Of a stretch of DNA of 64,000 nucleotides, positions 1-24,099 are shown one piece after another. The notes below the pieces were generated by a model. That model saw only the letters and a program-made list of their open reading frames with translations, did no database searches and was not told where the DNA came from. Positions within the stretch are counted from its first letter, which is position 1. Each line of letters opens with the position of its first letter. The stretch covers positions 37,757,722 through 37,821,721 of the forward strand of contig OY744607.1 in the NCBI GenBank assembly GCA_963556255.1, written 5' to 3'. The translations under genes and the position numbers were made by a program. This DNA comes from Allolobophora icterica (taxonomy: Eukaryota; Annelida; Clitellata; Crassiclitellata; Lumbricidae).

Positions 1-527
1 ATTGTAATGTAATTCTCAGATAAGGCAAACGATAACCGATCTGTTCGAATTAGAGTTCACCGGAGTTGGAATGTAACATTTATAAAGTATAATCAATCAA
101 TTCCATATGAGATATTTAAAAACGATATAAAAGAAACAAATATGCTAACAGCCAAATTACAATAAAAACATTTCCAGGCAGTATGTTTGTAAAAAAAATT
201 AGAAAGAGCAATAGTATAAATATGAGCACATAAAATACTGACAAGTAATGGTAACATGTTGATATGACATGAACCAACCACTACACGCAAACCATAAACG
301 CTCTGTTTCCGCTGAATAAACGGATATGCATGCATACACTTGGGTTTACAAATCATCTTTAAGCTGCCTGTTTAAAGGCCCTTATTCCTCTATTCTGTCA
401 TCTGGTGAAATTTCAACTCATCAATATAACTATCGTAATATAATCCTGAGATGCGGAAACAGATAACTGAAATGTTAGAAGTAGATTACACCGGAGTTGG
501 AATGTAACATTTATAAATCAACACGGA

Positions 528-4160
<3,633 letters not shown>

Positions 4161-4370
4161 GTTCTCAGCTTCGGATAGGAATGAAAAATTAGCAGCCAAA
4201 CTAGCGCAGTTCCCGTTAAATCTGTTGCAAATTAATGCACTAAAATAGGCACAGTGTGAGTGAAATGTTAATCCGTATACGAAACGCAGTTGTACGATTT
4301 CTCAGTCGTTGTCAAGTCGTACCTTCTTGGAGTGCAATATTTGATGTGCTTCATGTCAGTTCCAAGCGCT

Positions 4371-4376
4371 CTTATA
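4371..4376 (-). promoter_or_regulatory. TATA box of G1
   Basis: The minus strand reads TATAAG here, about 210 bases upstream of the exon-0 ATG. A TATA-like motif occupies the same place relative to exon 0 in G3 and G4 and, closer in, in G2. Transcription should start near 4340-4350, where the block read on the plus strand as gatgtgcttcat is shared by copies 1, 3 and 4. Confidence 0.5.
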
Positions 4377-4399
4377 GTAGTTCACCGTGACATGACAAG

Positions 4400-5621
4400 G
4401 CGGATCCATCGTTTTCCCACGCTCTAATTTACACCTGGGTGGGTGCGTAAATTGTATTGACAGTCCAATTTTATTCCTATGATATTTGACTCAATACTGA
4501 ATATTATACGAATGACCAACAATTAAATGCTTTCAATGGGAATTTCTAAGTACGCGACTGTTCTACGCTGTAAGCAATTGTTCGGATCTTCGTAGCCCGT
4601 TGTGGGCGGTGTTTGCCCAATTTTCAGACTCTACTGCGGTTACTACAGTATGCTGAGGTAGCGCCAATTATAGTTTCTTGCGAAATCCGGAAATCCGGCA
4701 AGTGACTATTTTTAGGATGGTACACATAATTACGATTATGAGCTCCATGGCCGAATGAATTATATCGTTGTGCTAGCGAGAAGGTCTGTGATGCATAATT
4801 TATGGACACGTATCATGTAAGTGTCTTTAAATTACGTATCATTATCATATAAGTGTCTTTAAATTACGTATCATTATCATACGCGTGGTTGCCTTGTATA
4901 CGCCTACTGGCCTAATTGTGGATGCTTCATTCCAGTCTCATCAATTAACTTCTTGGACCAGATCTGTTGTCTGAGACAGACGTGTTTGGAGATAAGTTAT
5001 AATTAAACGGTTGAGTTCGTTAGGAATTATAATAGGCCTAATTAGCTTGGATCCGGAACTTGGTCACAGTAAATGCACACCGTAGGATTGTATGCATTTT
5101 ATGTTGATTTATGCTTTGCTAATCGTCGGTCTAATAGTTAATGGAATCGCGCTTAGACTCCCTTGCGTTCCGAATGGCACATTGGAGCTTTACCTAATTA
5201 ATAGTTTACCCTGTGGGTTTTAGGCCGGATCTCGTGGCAGTAAGAGTAAGTTTAGGCTTAAGCCTTGTGTCGCATTGTGGTCGTGCATTAATAATTAATG
5301 CAAGCAGTGACGGATAGGCCAATTAGTTTGACGATAGGCTTATATATAATTATTAAATAATTAATTTATGTATATGAGTCCCAATTCGCATAATGGTGTT
5401 GTTCAGTTTGCTTTAGTTTATTTATTAACATAATAACAATTTATTACGTTGATTTAATTAAATATAAATAAGTCTATGGTTTATTCGAAACATCTCATCC
5501 CGCTGTTCAGTATACCTTATGAGGCACTTAAATTAAACCAACCGACCGGTGCAGTAAGAGAAAATTGTAAGTCTTGGGCGCCTTTTACAGTGTCTCGGAG
5601 ATGGCTTGGAGGACTTCCCTA
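4400..5621. other. Upstream flank of G1, no gene seen
   Basis: AT-rich DNA with no open frame of interest. A direct duplication of about 41 bases covers roughly 4800-4880 (taagtgtctttaaattacg twice). Confidence 0.5.
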
Positions 5622-5629
5622 CATGCGAA

Positions 5630-5806
5630 CAGGGCCGCATTTAGGCTAGTGCGGGCCCAGGTGCTGTGATTACCTATATAGCCATCAGCGCGGGGCCCAA
5701 TTACAAGTACAAAAACAGCATTTAATGTACTCCCGAAAATGCGGGACCTTCAACGCTGCGGGCCCGGGTGCTGCAGCACCCTTAGCACCCCCTTAATGCG
5801 GGTTTG
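5630..5806. mobile_element. hAT-type MITE, 177 bp
   Basis: The ends read CAGGGCCGCATTTAGG and, on the other strand, CAAACCCGCATTAAGG. A perfect 8-bp target duplication CATGCGAA flanks it at 5622-5629 and 5807-5814. The GC-rich interior has no coding capacity. Confidence 0.85.
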
Positions 5807-5969
5807 CATGCGAAAGAATAGTTTTGAAAACAAGAAGTGTCGCCGATGCCACACTATAAACTACATATTTCACAAAAGTGGCTGGCTGGAGGCTACCGTG
5901 TCGTGCGTTGCCCTAGACGTGGAACTGCGATGCGTGCGTTATGCAAATTAAATCACTGAGGAGTATTGG

Positions 5970-7160
5970 TATCGCATTGTTAGTGACACATATAGTGCGT
6001 TCTTGTGCTGTGCTGAATTAGTGTATGAGTATCAAAGTCCGGGTTCTGGCGAATTACAATATAATTACATGTATATATATATATTCAGGTGAGGAGGCGT
6101 CGGACAGGATAATCAGTATGCTGAAGAGCACCGATACAGCGACTTGATGTTCCTAGGGCTGGGTTCATTGATACAACAAGGTTTGAGCCCACACTGTTGT
6201 TGGTCATTCAGACTATCCCATAGTGGGGGAAGATCATAAGCTGAGCGAACTCTGCAATGATACAGTAAGTAGGTCATTGCAGATTAAAAGTCATGAAAGG
6301 ATGTCCTGCTGCCTTCGCTGGTTGAGGAGAAAGTATCGCTGGTTTATTTGATTTAGAATGTAGTAAATATGGTTTGAAAAGGAAAAGTTTGATTACATGA
6401 AGTTTGACACTATCCATTTGCTCAATACCGATTACGCGCATACATTGCTCTGAAGGGCGCTCGATATCAGGCCGCCTGAAAATTATGTCCTTGGTTTTGG
6501 AGACATTTATGTTCAGTAATTTATTTAAGATGCCCCACAGCTTAATGTTGTCACTATGGACCAGATAATGGCATGATGATGACGGCAGGATAAGAATAAT
6601 TTGTTCACTTTGTAGTTGGGTTCACCGGATGCCACGGGGACTTTAGGATTGATCACAGCACACCTGTCTTTGAGTAGGCCTAACTCTTCAACTTATCAAA
6701 ATGGTTCGAGCATCTGTAAACAGGCCTAGGCCTACACATATGTAGAAAAACGTTTGTATCTACCAAGGTTTCGCTTGTCATTGCTCAGCTCAGTCATCTG
6801 TAAATCGATTTGTTATTACTGCGCAGTTTGAATCATATATTCTGTAAAGAAATCCCAATTACGAATCTTGAAGAATCGGTTTGTAGCGTTACGCACTGCT
6901 GATGGTTTACGCTATAAGAAACTTTCTCACAAGACCAATTACTGCACCAATTATACACAATTAAAGGCTACCAACGAACAGTGAGTGATATTCCAATCTA
7001 TTCGAAAAACCCGCCGAAGACTTGAGCTCATCTGCCTGAGAAGATTTAACAGGTCCTTCGCTGCCGCTCAGCGATGCTAGCTCACCGCACATCACATGGC
7101 ATTCTCGTGCATCGGACCTTCTTCTTCTGGGAACTATCTTCATTTGAATATACATAGGTC
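5970..7160. repeat. Segment shared by repeat units 1, 3 and 4
   Basis: This stretch (starting near gtgacacatatagtgcgttcttg and running through tgacactatcca to caatctattcgaa) recurs at about 31015-32680 and, with several insertions, at 46970-52900. It is an upstream part of the tandem gene unit. No protein-coding gene is evident. It preserves the empty site of the MITE found at 31466-31637. Confidence 0.7.
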
Positions 7161-7302
7161 TACCCTTTCAACCGATTCAGTTCAGCACACTTGTTCTGGT
7201 TGCACAGCTTTACTCTCGATTGCTTTGATATACCTTCACTGTCTTATTGCGCATTGTTTACCATGAAACGGTTTACATGTGAACTACACGAATTTCAGTA
7301 CT

Positions 7303-7375
7303 TATTCATTCATTCATTCGTATATTTATATAGCGCCACTTCAAGGGAACTACTCAGAGGCGCTCGAGAAAGATG
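7303..7375 (-). mobile_element. Short LINE 3' end fragment
   Basis: TTCA repeats are followed by tatatttatatagcgccact and agaggcgctc, the reverse complement of the CR1/L2-like 3' tail seen elsewhere in the window. Too short to assign further. Confidence 0.5.
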
Positions 7376-7738
7376 TAACACAAACGTGCAGTGAATGTAG
7401 TTACCACAAAGATGCATTCACACATACGAAACGGTTATAGGCCTCTACATGATTCGAAGTTGCTGGTTAGTTATCATCAAAGAAAAAAATACCGTGGACT
7501 TCGTTCTTGCCATTCGAGTTCATTTGCTGCGTCATTGTGATGTTTACAACCAACATACGCAAACGACTCGTCTCACTCAAAGTTTCGAGGTGGGTACCCT
7601 AAAAGAGTAACCTGATTTATGCACGTGTTTCACAGAAGTAATTGTAATCGTACATTTATATGGCGATGCTCGCAGATAGAAACAAAATCTGTCATAATAA
7701 ATGTTATCGTGACCTAGAGTATTAGGCTATATCAGTTA

Positions 7739-7865
7739 GGGGCCATCCACATATTACGTACGCAATGAGGAGGGGTCGGGGGTCGGATTTGGGCGATTTT
7801 GCGTACGGGTACGAACGGGGGGGCGGGTGAGGGGGGGACAAAATGTGTACGTACGCAAAATAAAT
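7739..7865. mobile_element. Possible DNA-transposon terminus
   Basis: The sequence ggggccatccacatattacg is followed by G-rich DNA and gtacgtacgc. It resembles, but does not match, the ends of the 17816-19760 element. No opposing terminus was found, so it is perhaps a broken copy. Confidence 0.3.
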
Positions 7866-8129
7866 TTCAAATTATGACGTCCACATTAGCCTATTTATAA
7901 CTCTCTATTGTCCTATAGTCGTCCGATGGCATTTTATTACATTATATAAAAGCCATTTGCAGTTATTCTGTGCTGTGAACGAGACACCTATAATTAATTT
8001 GTATATATTGGCCCTCACTCATCCTTCAATCTGGCCTAAAGTGCAGACAGTCGGGCTGCCTGGAGCTGTCGAGACACTTTCGGCAGCTGGTTTTCGGGGG
8101 GGGGGGTGCGTCAAATCGTTAGATTAAGC

Positions 8130-8625
8130 CCTATTATATAGGCTGCATACACAGGCAGTGAGCTTACCCTTGTCGAGCAGCGCTCTCGTCTTTGCGCGCT
8201 GGTTAAGAGGTTGATACGGCATGGGTATCTACCGCCCAGCCTCGAATCCTTCGATATTCTTTGTGCAAGAGCTGACAGAGCTCTCTTTTCAGCGGTGCTC
8301 CATAACCCTGGCCATGTTCTCCATCCCTTGCTCCCCCCTCCCATAATCCGTACCTATGACCTACGTCCCCGCTCGCATAACAGGAAGATTCCTAAGGCAG
8401 ACGCGCTAACGCGTAAGAATTTCTTAACTAGGATGTTATACCAGTAAAATTCATATCCAATTGTTAGGCCTTCTATGTATACCTAACCTAGTTAGCTGGC
8501 TTCCTTTCCAACTTATGTTGTTTCTTGTGTTTTATGCCTCTAGCTGCATAACATGTTTGTTAACCACAGTGCGCATGCAGGTGGTTCAATAAAGAATATA
8601 CTTACTTACTTACTTACTTCCATGC
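8130..8625 (+). mobile_element. Non-LTR retrotransposon 3' end with TTAC tail
   Basis: A plus-strand frame of about 78 codons (8211-8447) reads like the C-terminal end of a LINE ORF2 (RPRSHNRKIP ... NFLTRMLYQ). An AATAAAG motif and an ACTT tail (about 8598-8620) follow. The 5' part is missing. The family is uncertain. Confidence 0.5.
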
Positions 8626-8629
8626 ACGT

Positions 8630-9780
8630 CGACGCCTTTGGTTTAATAATTAAAGCGTAACATTTAAGACATTTAGAAGCAACATAATTATTATTACAAA
8701 ATTATTCAAAAGCAAACATAACTAACTTAGCTATTGGATATTGCATTTGTAGCAACGTATAACTTTCATTAGAAGATTTAATTTAAATTAAATTGCCATT
8801 TTTGTGTAAGCTGGCGCCGCTTTCCTGTGACCTTGCTCGGTCTCGGCTGTTGGCCAGGGGAGGATATAGAATGTCGAGAATATCAGTCCTTTCTCCGACT
8901 GACTGGCGCCGATTTCTGACGGTTAGGGCACGGGCACAGACAGAGGAAGAGACATGCACAAAATACTCAGACCCAGAGCCTTCTATAATCTATAGAAGGA
9001 TCTGCTCAGACCGATAAAGACACAGACTACCCCAGGTGCAGGTTTCGTCAAACGATGCCGCGGCGGTCTGAAGGCAGAATTTTTTTACCAGATTCCTCGA
9101 ATTGGTGGTAGCATGGTGATCGTCTGTAATAGGTACAGTCGGTGACACACGACAGGTGCGACCGGGATCGAGAAAATGAAGGTGGAAACTCAGGAGCTGT
9201 TTAAAGAAGACGCCAGATTGAAACAGAGGAGAGGCTCGTTATAATTTGGATGAGAGGCCCATGATAATCTGAAGGAGAATATTATAATTTAAGGCTGAGA
9301 GTTTTGTTTTAAGAGGCAGAAGAAAACTCGGAATTAGTGTTTAAAGAGGTACCGGTTAGTAAATGCGTATCGATGGTATATAATATATATTAAGGAATAA
9401 TGGATACCGATTGAGAAAAGGTTAGAGAATAGATCAAGCGAGTCTGCTGGATTTGCGAGCCTTCTCGTCTTGGAATTTTTCGTTGAAGTGTTTCAATTTG
9501 GATTACCTGCATTCTTGTTTCTCGAGAGAGTACGGGATTACTTCCGAAGCACTTGTTTTCTGTTCGGATGCATTCTGGGAAACCTAGAAATTCTTCCGGG
9601 ATTGGAAGGTAAATCCTAGATTAAAGATTATTTGGGTCCCTTTTCTCATTTAAATTTCATAGTAGTGATTGCATATGATTGTGTAGTAGATTACGGTAGT
9701 TAGATAGACTTCTGCTAGCATAACTGTTTCTGTATTTATTCCTAGATTGTAATTAACTGTTCCATATTTTAATTATTCAT
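8630..9780. other. No gene seen; possible start of retroelement interior
   Basis: No convincing coding frame. At about 9107, tggtagcatggtgatcg loosely resembles a primer-binding site for initiator methionine tRNA. Together with the blocks at 9786-10330 and 11290-12000 it could mark the interior of a decayed LTR element. Confidence 0.2.
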
Positions 9781-9785
9781 TAGAA

Positions 9786-10345
9786 ATGTCTCAGTCTTCT
9801 CTTATATCTGTTGCTGTGCAAGAATCAGGGCATAGATTAGATGACGAAAGGGAAAGGTTTCTTCCGTTCAATCCAGATCTAGCTCAGTTCTGAATTTAGT
9901 CCTGTTTCGACTGGGGACCATGTATGAGGAACAAAAGATTAATGAATAATGAACATTGAACAAGGGTTAATGATACAGCGGCAGGGCTATGAACAAAGAT
10001 TATCGAGTGCCGAAGACCGATTATTAACACGGCGTCAAGAGGAAACATTGGAGAGGCTGGAAGGCTGAAGATGCAGCTAGATGAAGGACAGGAAGTGGAA
10101 AACCTTATCGTGGATAAACAAACTGGACCAGAGTATAGCCTAGCTATATGGTCGCTACGAGTATGGTCGCTGTACATCCTACAACCACGCCCTACAACGC
10201 GACCACCTCGGGAGTAAGGATTGGGAGCGATAACAGAGATGTTCTGGAATCCAGCACAGAAGCTCTGACTCTAAGGACCAACCCAACGTCTCATGATTAT
10301 GGGCAGACCTGACTATCAAGCTTTAGGAGGTCGATTCCGACCGGC
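9786..10345 (+). pseudogene. Decayed gag-like coding remnant
   Basis: An ATG at 9786 opens MSQSSLISVAVQESGHRLDD and soon hits stops. Charged, Gln/Glu-rich coding-like text continues in shifted frames to about 10345. This is typical of a worn retroelement gag, but no diagnostic motif survives, so the assignment is weak. Confidence 0.22.
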
Positions 10346-11289
10346 TCGGCCCAATAAGTTGGAAGAAGCCCCGGTAAGAGAAAACCTAATTAATACATTG
10401 TAAATGCATTTTCTTATTCTGTTGTGGAAGGGGTATTTGTGTGTGTGTTTGTATGCGTCTATGTATGTATGTATGTTCGTATGAATGCATACGTGCACGA
10501 GTGTGAATGTTTCTGGACAATAGTAACCAAAGTGCCTCAAAACAGTGCTGCTTAAGCTAGTATAGCCTTAATCATTTCCTTTACTGAACTTTCCATATAT
10601 AACTCTCTTGACATATTTATTGTTTACAACATTTTGTGCATTTACATATTTAGAAGTTTGACTTGCATTGTCTTTCTGGAAAGGCATGATTGAGTGCCTA
10701 AGATCCTAGAATAATCCTTGCTCAAGCTCACTGGAGTACCTCCATACATTTTCAACAATGACACTCCTTCCCTAGAAGCTGAATGCAACTGTAATCGTAA
10801 TCTTGAGACTTCTACAGCGCCCCAAAAGCGAAGTCGCGGGAACCAGCTCATTCGCAGATGCTTAGTCAAAGTAAAATCGATAGGCAGGTAAGGTCAAAAT
10901 GGGTTTCAGGTCAAGATCCAAAGGGATTAGGCAAGCACACAGTCAGACGGCTAAAGTGGCTGGTGTTTAGAAATGAAACGCCGATGGCAGTAAGGGGAAG
11001 AGGAGGAATTGGGATAGGATTTGTGAAAGAGCAGAGTTTTAAGTGTTGAGTGAAAGACCTGTGGAGAGATAGCAAGATGTGAGGATTTGGCGAGTTTGGA
11101 GGATGTATCAGATAATTGTAATTCTGGCTGGTGTAGCTATGAAGCGATATGCAAATTTCAGTGATGATGTAACGGAATGTCTGAGAGGTGTTAGGGCGGA
11201 ACCTCTTCCGGTTTCAGCGAAGTGGTTGGTCCGTGAACAACTATTGGAGATAGGTGTGGGAGGATTGAAGTATGTTGTATGTAAGTGAT

Positions 11290-12000
11290 AGGACTTTTAT
11301 AGCGGACCAGGATGGAGCAGACTGCCATTAGTGGGCGCCATAGGAGTCGTGGTAAGGGCGACTCGGTGCAGTGAACCTCAGAGAAGGTTAACGGGTGCTG
11401 CGGGGCCTTGTGAGACCGAGATTGACGCATCAGTGAGGCCTAGTGCCCGGGACTGATGCCCGGCTAGTCCTAGTGCCCGGGGACTGATGCCCCAGTGAGG
11501 CCCAGTGCCCGGGGACTGATGCTTGGTGAGGCTTAGTGCCCGGGACCTGCTGGTCCTAGTGCCCGGGGCCTACTAGTCCCCGTGCCCGGGGACTGATGCC
11601 CCAGTGAGGCCCAGTGCCCGGGGAATGGTGCCTCAGGAGGGTCAGTGCCTCAGTGAGGCCTCGGTGAGGATATAAAAGGGGCCTCGTGCTTTCATGAAGA
11701 GAGACTTGTCCGGAACCCTAGTGGCGAAGCTCTTGCCCGATGCTGGGGCCTTCGTGAGGGAGAAAGGGGTTTGAGGTAGTACAAGTTCGGTAGTTGAAGG
11801 GGATTAGATGTTTTCTTTGTGATGTATCGAAGTAGTTACTGAGTAATCTAATTCTGTACGAAATAAAGGATTATTCATTTCAACACGAGAAGTGTTATGA
11901 AACGTAATCATGTGGAAATACTGAATTATTGTGATCTTCGTAATAAATTGGATTGTATAATAAACGTCTTCAATCATTCTTCGGTCTTGTCAATGGTTGA
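11290..12000 (+). promoter_or_regulatory. Promoter/polyA block resembling an LTR
   Basis: A GC-rich minisatellite is followed by a consensus TATAAAAGGGG at about 11672. About 190 bases on, an AATAAAGG signal (about 11863) precedes T-rich DNA. A TATA box and polyadenylation signal this close together is the R-region layout of an LTR. I could not find a second copy in the window. Confidence 0.3.
11425..11665. repeat. CCCGGG minisatellite
   Basis: Imperfect units of about 30-40 bases built on agtgcccggggactgatgcc. Its GC content is far above the flanks. It lies just upstream of the TATA box at 11672. Confidence 0.8.
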
Positions 12001-12174
12001 GTCGATCGGTTGTAAGTAAACTCGTTAGTCCTTCGACGACATCGGAGGCCTGATCTACGCGTACACGTCCCGGGCCTTCTTAACCAATCGGCTGGCCTTG
12101 TGAGTATACGGAATATATATATATATATATATATATACCCCGGCGCAGAGAGGAGTTTATTTCCGCCACACTTT

Positions 12175-12830
12175 GTATTCTGTTCTTTATGTAGTTTAAG
12201 GTAGGACTTTGAATTCTATTCTTTCAGGTAGTTTAAGGCAATGGAGTGATTTCAGGACAAGAGTGATGTGATGGTGTTTGGGGGCTATAGTCAGGACCGT
12301 TTTAAGGTCGTCGTAGGCCCTAGGTACAGTGCCTACTGTGCCTAGTGGATAAGACGGCCCTGGCTGTAGTGACAGTACGAGCGAGAGCATTCTGGATAGC
12401 TTAAAGGCAGTTAATTTGAGTGGTATCTATATTCAGGAAGAGCGGGTTGCAATAGTCAAGTTTAGCATGGACAATTATACAAGTAGCGACGGCAGATGCG
12501 ATTTTGAAGTTAAGCATCGGGCGGATTCTGCGAAGGTCGCGGATGTGCATGAAACAAGAGCTGGAAAGATGTGTAATATTTTTGGAGAAGCTGAGGTTTT
12601 CGTAGCGAGAATTTGCAGTGAATTTGTGGGTGTATGCATTGCAGAGTCTAGGTTGAGGAAAGTAAAGGGATCTGAAATTTTCTTCAGCTGGTCACGCAGG
12701 CCGATAAGTATAAATTTTAGACGGGTTCAAGCACTGGAGATTAGTTTCCATCCAGGAAGAGATTTTGGGTAACCTCAGGAAGAAAATGCTCTATGGAAGC
12801 GGAGAAGCGGTTTGGACAGAAAGAGATGAA
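12175..12830 (-). mobile_element. LINE reverse-transcriptase C-terminal fragment
   Basis: The minus strand reads VHAKLDYCNPLFLNI then IQNALARTVT and, after a small insertion, APKHHHITLVLKSLHCLKLP. This is the usual C-terminal end of a CR1/L2-type ORF2 (LDYCN...L, HHITP.LKSLHWLP). It is decayed by stops and broken by the mini-hAT at 12292-12362. Confidence 0.65.
12292..12362. mobile_element. 71-bp hAT-type micro-MITE
   Basis: The ends CAGGACCGTTTTAAGG and (opposite strand) CAGGGCCGTCTTATCC are inverted repeats. Flanks GCTATAGT (12284-12291) and GCTGTAGT (12363-12370) are an 8-bp duplication with one mismatch. Removing it restores the LINE reading frame around ARTVT. Confidence 0.8.
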
Positions 12831-12839
12831 TAGCCTAAT

Positions 12840-13865
12840 TGTTGCTGTACAAAATTCCGGTGTACAAACTATTGATGAGTGAGCTAAATGGAGTAGCGTA
12901 ATCTGTAAAGTGTGAACAAAAAGGCCCTGTGTCATCTTCATCACAGGTTGAGAGGTTGTTTTCTAAGGGATCTCTCATTTCCTCGCCACGACGAGATCGC
13001 TGGATGGATAAATATTTTGAGCCACTTCTGATTATTGAGACCACTACCTAACAATCATTAACCCATAATATATGCTTATCTGAAAAACGTTTTCGTTGCT
13101 ATAAAAAATTCCGGGTTTTTTTCTGAGTAAACGATAGTTTGTTGCTCTGACGTCAGACAAATACCATATGCAATTCACAAAGCTGTTTTCTATTTTGGGG
13201 TTTACAAGTCATCTTTAACCCTAAGCCATCTTTCTTCTGAACTTTATTCCTGAAGTCTTTATTTTGCATTATAGTCCAATATTTACTGAGCTTGAATTGT
13301 CAAATCTGAACGGGGGTGGGATGAAAATTCTTACATATCCGGATGCCCCGACCGGAATTTCTTATGTCTACCTGAAACCGATATTCTTGCTAAATTGCAT
13401 GGGTGTGGATGTACTCAATCTTTAGATGTGTCTAAAAAATAGAAAAATGAAGAATACTTGTTGGAAAACTCTTGAGTTTTTTCAGAAGATTTCAAGCAAA
13501 AATTATGACTGAACAAACACTGCAGTGGTCTGAACAAAAACTGAGAAAAAACAAAGGAGTAGTTTTCATTAATTACTGTAAGCATATTAGTTTCATTGAA
13601 GCACGGAAAGCTGTGTCGGGGGTTTATCTTAACCCCAAGGTAATTCCTGGGAATTAACTGGAGGAGTTGAAAATGAATTGGGAGGGGGTTGAACCATGTC
13701 AAATTCCCCGACAATTCAATCCCGGAAAATATAAGCTTATTCATTGATACAAACTATCGTCAAGTGCAAATTGTACTCAGGCATCTACGTAACTACAATA
13801 ATAATGCAATTCAGAGGTGCAACAATGGATAGGCCCAAGTGAAATTTTGGCAGCAGAGTTCATCG
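12840..13865. other. No gene seen between LINE scrap and G2
   Basis: AT-rich sequence with only short frames lacking recognisable motifs (for example 109 codons at 13415-13744 minus). Unlike the other copies, G2 has no shared 3' flank here. Similarity to G3 stops within about 50 bases of the G2 stop codon. Confidence 0.5.
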
Positions 13866-13911
13866 GATTTGTCCTACAACATTTAAAAATCGACACAGAT
13901 TATTTTGTAGA

Positions 13912-22288
<8,377 letters not shown>

Positions 22289-22371
22289 GTTCTGAACGTC
22301 GGTAGGAATACAGATTCAATCTTCCCAAACGAAGTGACATCGATCATGCTTCATTTCCAGCTCCAACTGTC

Positions 22372-22379
22372 CTTATATA
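22372..22379 (-). promoter_or_regulatory. TATA box of G2
   Basis: The minus strand reads TATATAAG only about 85 bases upstream of the exon-0 ATG, compared with 210-235 in the other three copies. Most of the shared 5' leader block is missing here, so the 5' untranslated region should be about 55-60 bases. Confidence 0.5.
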
Positions 22380-22599
22380 GTAGCTAAACCTGCCCTGCAC
22401 AGATACAGGTCACGTGTTGGCATGGTCTGGTTTCTATCCTAATCGGTGACAAATGCAACGACATTCTAAACTCACCCACGCAAGTTTTTACTGAGAATAC
22501 GGAAATTAGGGTAAAAGTGGGTGGGGGAAATACGTGCAGTTAAGTCGTCAGCATCAGGTTGGGAATTCCCGAACCAGATAACGTCAGAAGGAAATAAGT

Positions 22600-22820
22600 T
22601 TGGGGTGCTTGATAGTGTAGTGGTTAGCGTGCTGGACTGTCGATCGAGAGGTCAGGAATTCAAATCTCCGCCAGTGCAGACATTTGTTTCGAGATTTCTG
22701 CTGCATCTGCACATGCTAGCCAACTCAGCTAAAATCAGTACACTAACCGTAAACTGTCGGTGGGAAGATGAGACGGCGAGGAAGATGACTGTCCACCCGC
22801 CCTCATATCCGTAGGCTAAG
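22600..22820 (+). mobile_element. tRNA-derived SINE
   Basis: An A-box-like tagtgtagtggttagcgtg and a B-box-like ggaattcaaatct have tRNA spacing in about 22605-22680. The tRNA-unrelated body continues to about 22820. The acceptor stem does not pair well, so this is not a functional tRNA. Confidence 0.55.
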
Positions 22821-23006
22821 ACGGTGAAGTCGCTAACACTTCAAATAGGCCTAGATACTTCTAAGGTGGTTCTGTTGAGTGTTGCCGTACTTGATATAGA
22901 AGAGAATCATGAGGATCCGCAGGTTACTTCTAGAAAACAATACAATGTGGTCAGCTCTTGTATTGGCAGCAAGACGGAATGAGATGGTAAGAGGTCTGAC
23001 GTGAGT

Positions 23007-23197
<191 letters not shown>

Positions 23198-23703
23198 GTC
23201 TCTGACGAGTTAGCATAGAAGTGGTGCTACGTGTATTGGCGATTAGGCCACTATACTTATTAAGGTAAGTTACGTAGCACCACCCTCGCATAATAGTTGG
23301 ATAACCCCTAACCTAAATAATGTTAAATGCCATAAAGAACAAATATCCTCATTAAGCAGAACAGTGAACAGAGAACTAGAAATTAATTCCGTTAAAGTAT
23401 ATTGCGAGAGCTGTTTCTGAGGACCATTTCCGGAATTTGTAAATTCGTATGGCGCCTCAATATATTGTCATTCATTCGTTCGTTCAATCACTCATTATTG
23501 AACGATATCTACTGAGATGTGAAGCCAGCTCGGTCTTGATAAAGATGCCGTTGGTCAATAAGAAGACGCAGGCCCAGCGAAGGACATTCCTGACGGTTCA
23601 AATTGTAGGCCTATTTAACCGAGCCTCCACCCCCATTTTTGGACTGGAGGGTAACGTACCACCCTCTTTCATACTCAGAAGAAACAATGTTTTTATTTTC
23701 TCA

Positions 23704-23770
23704 AAGGAAGGTCTTCATTTTAGCCCTCAAGTCTTTAAAAAATTACCGAACATCATCATCATCGTCATCA

Positions 23771-23816
<46 letters not shown>

Positions 23817-23917
23817 GTAACAACGAAGATGCTGATGCTGATGATTGTGATGACGATGATGATGATGATGTTCGGTAATTTTTTAAAGCCTTGAGGGCTA
23901 AAATGAAGACCTTCCTT
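23704..23917. repeat. Hairpin element with about 57-bp arms
   Basis: The left arm starts aaggaaggtcttcattttag. The right arm is its reverse complement and ends at 23917. The loop holds a TA microsatellite and GAT/ATC runs. MITE-like, but I could not define a target duplication. Confidence 0.7.
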
Positions 23918-23936
23918 ATAGATATTATCATCATCT

Positions 23937-24092
<156 letters not shown>

Positions 24093-24099
24093 CATCAGT

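Noticed and set aside
12416..12772. A 118-codon plus-strand protein
   Set aside because: It lies antisense to a LINE reverse-transcriptase fragment whose minus-strand reading is recognisable.
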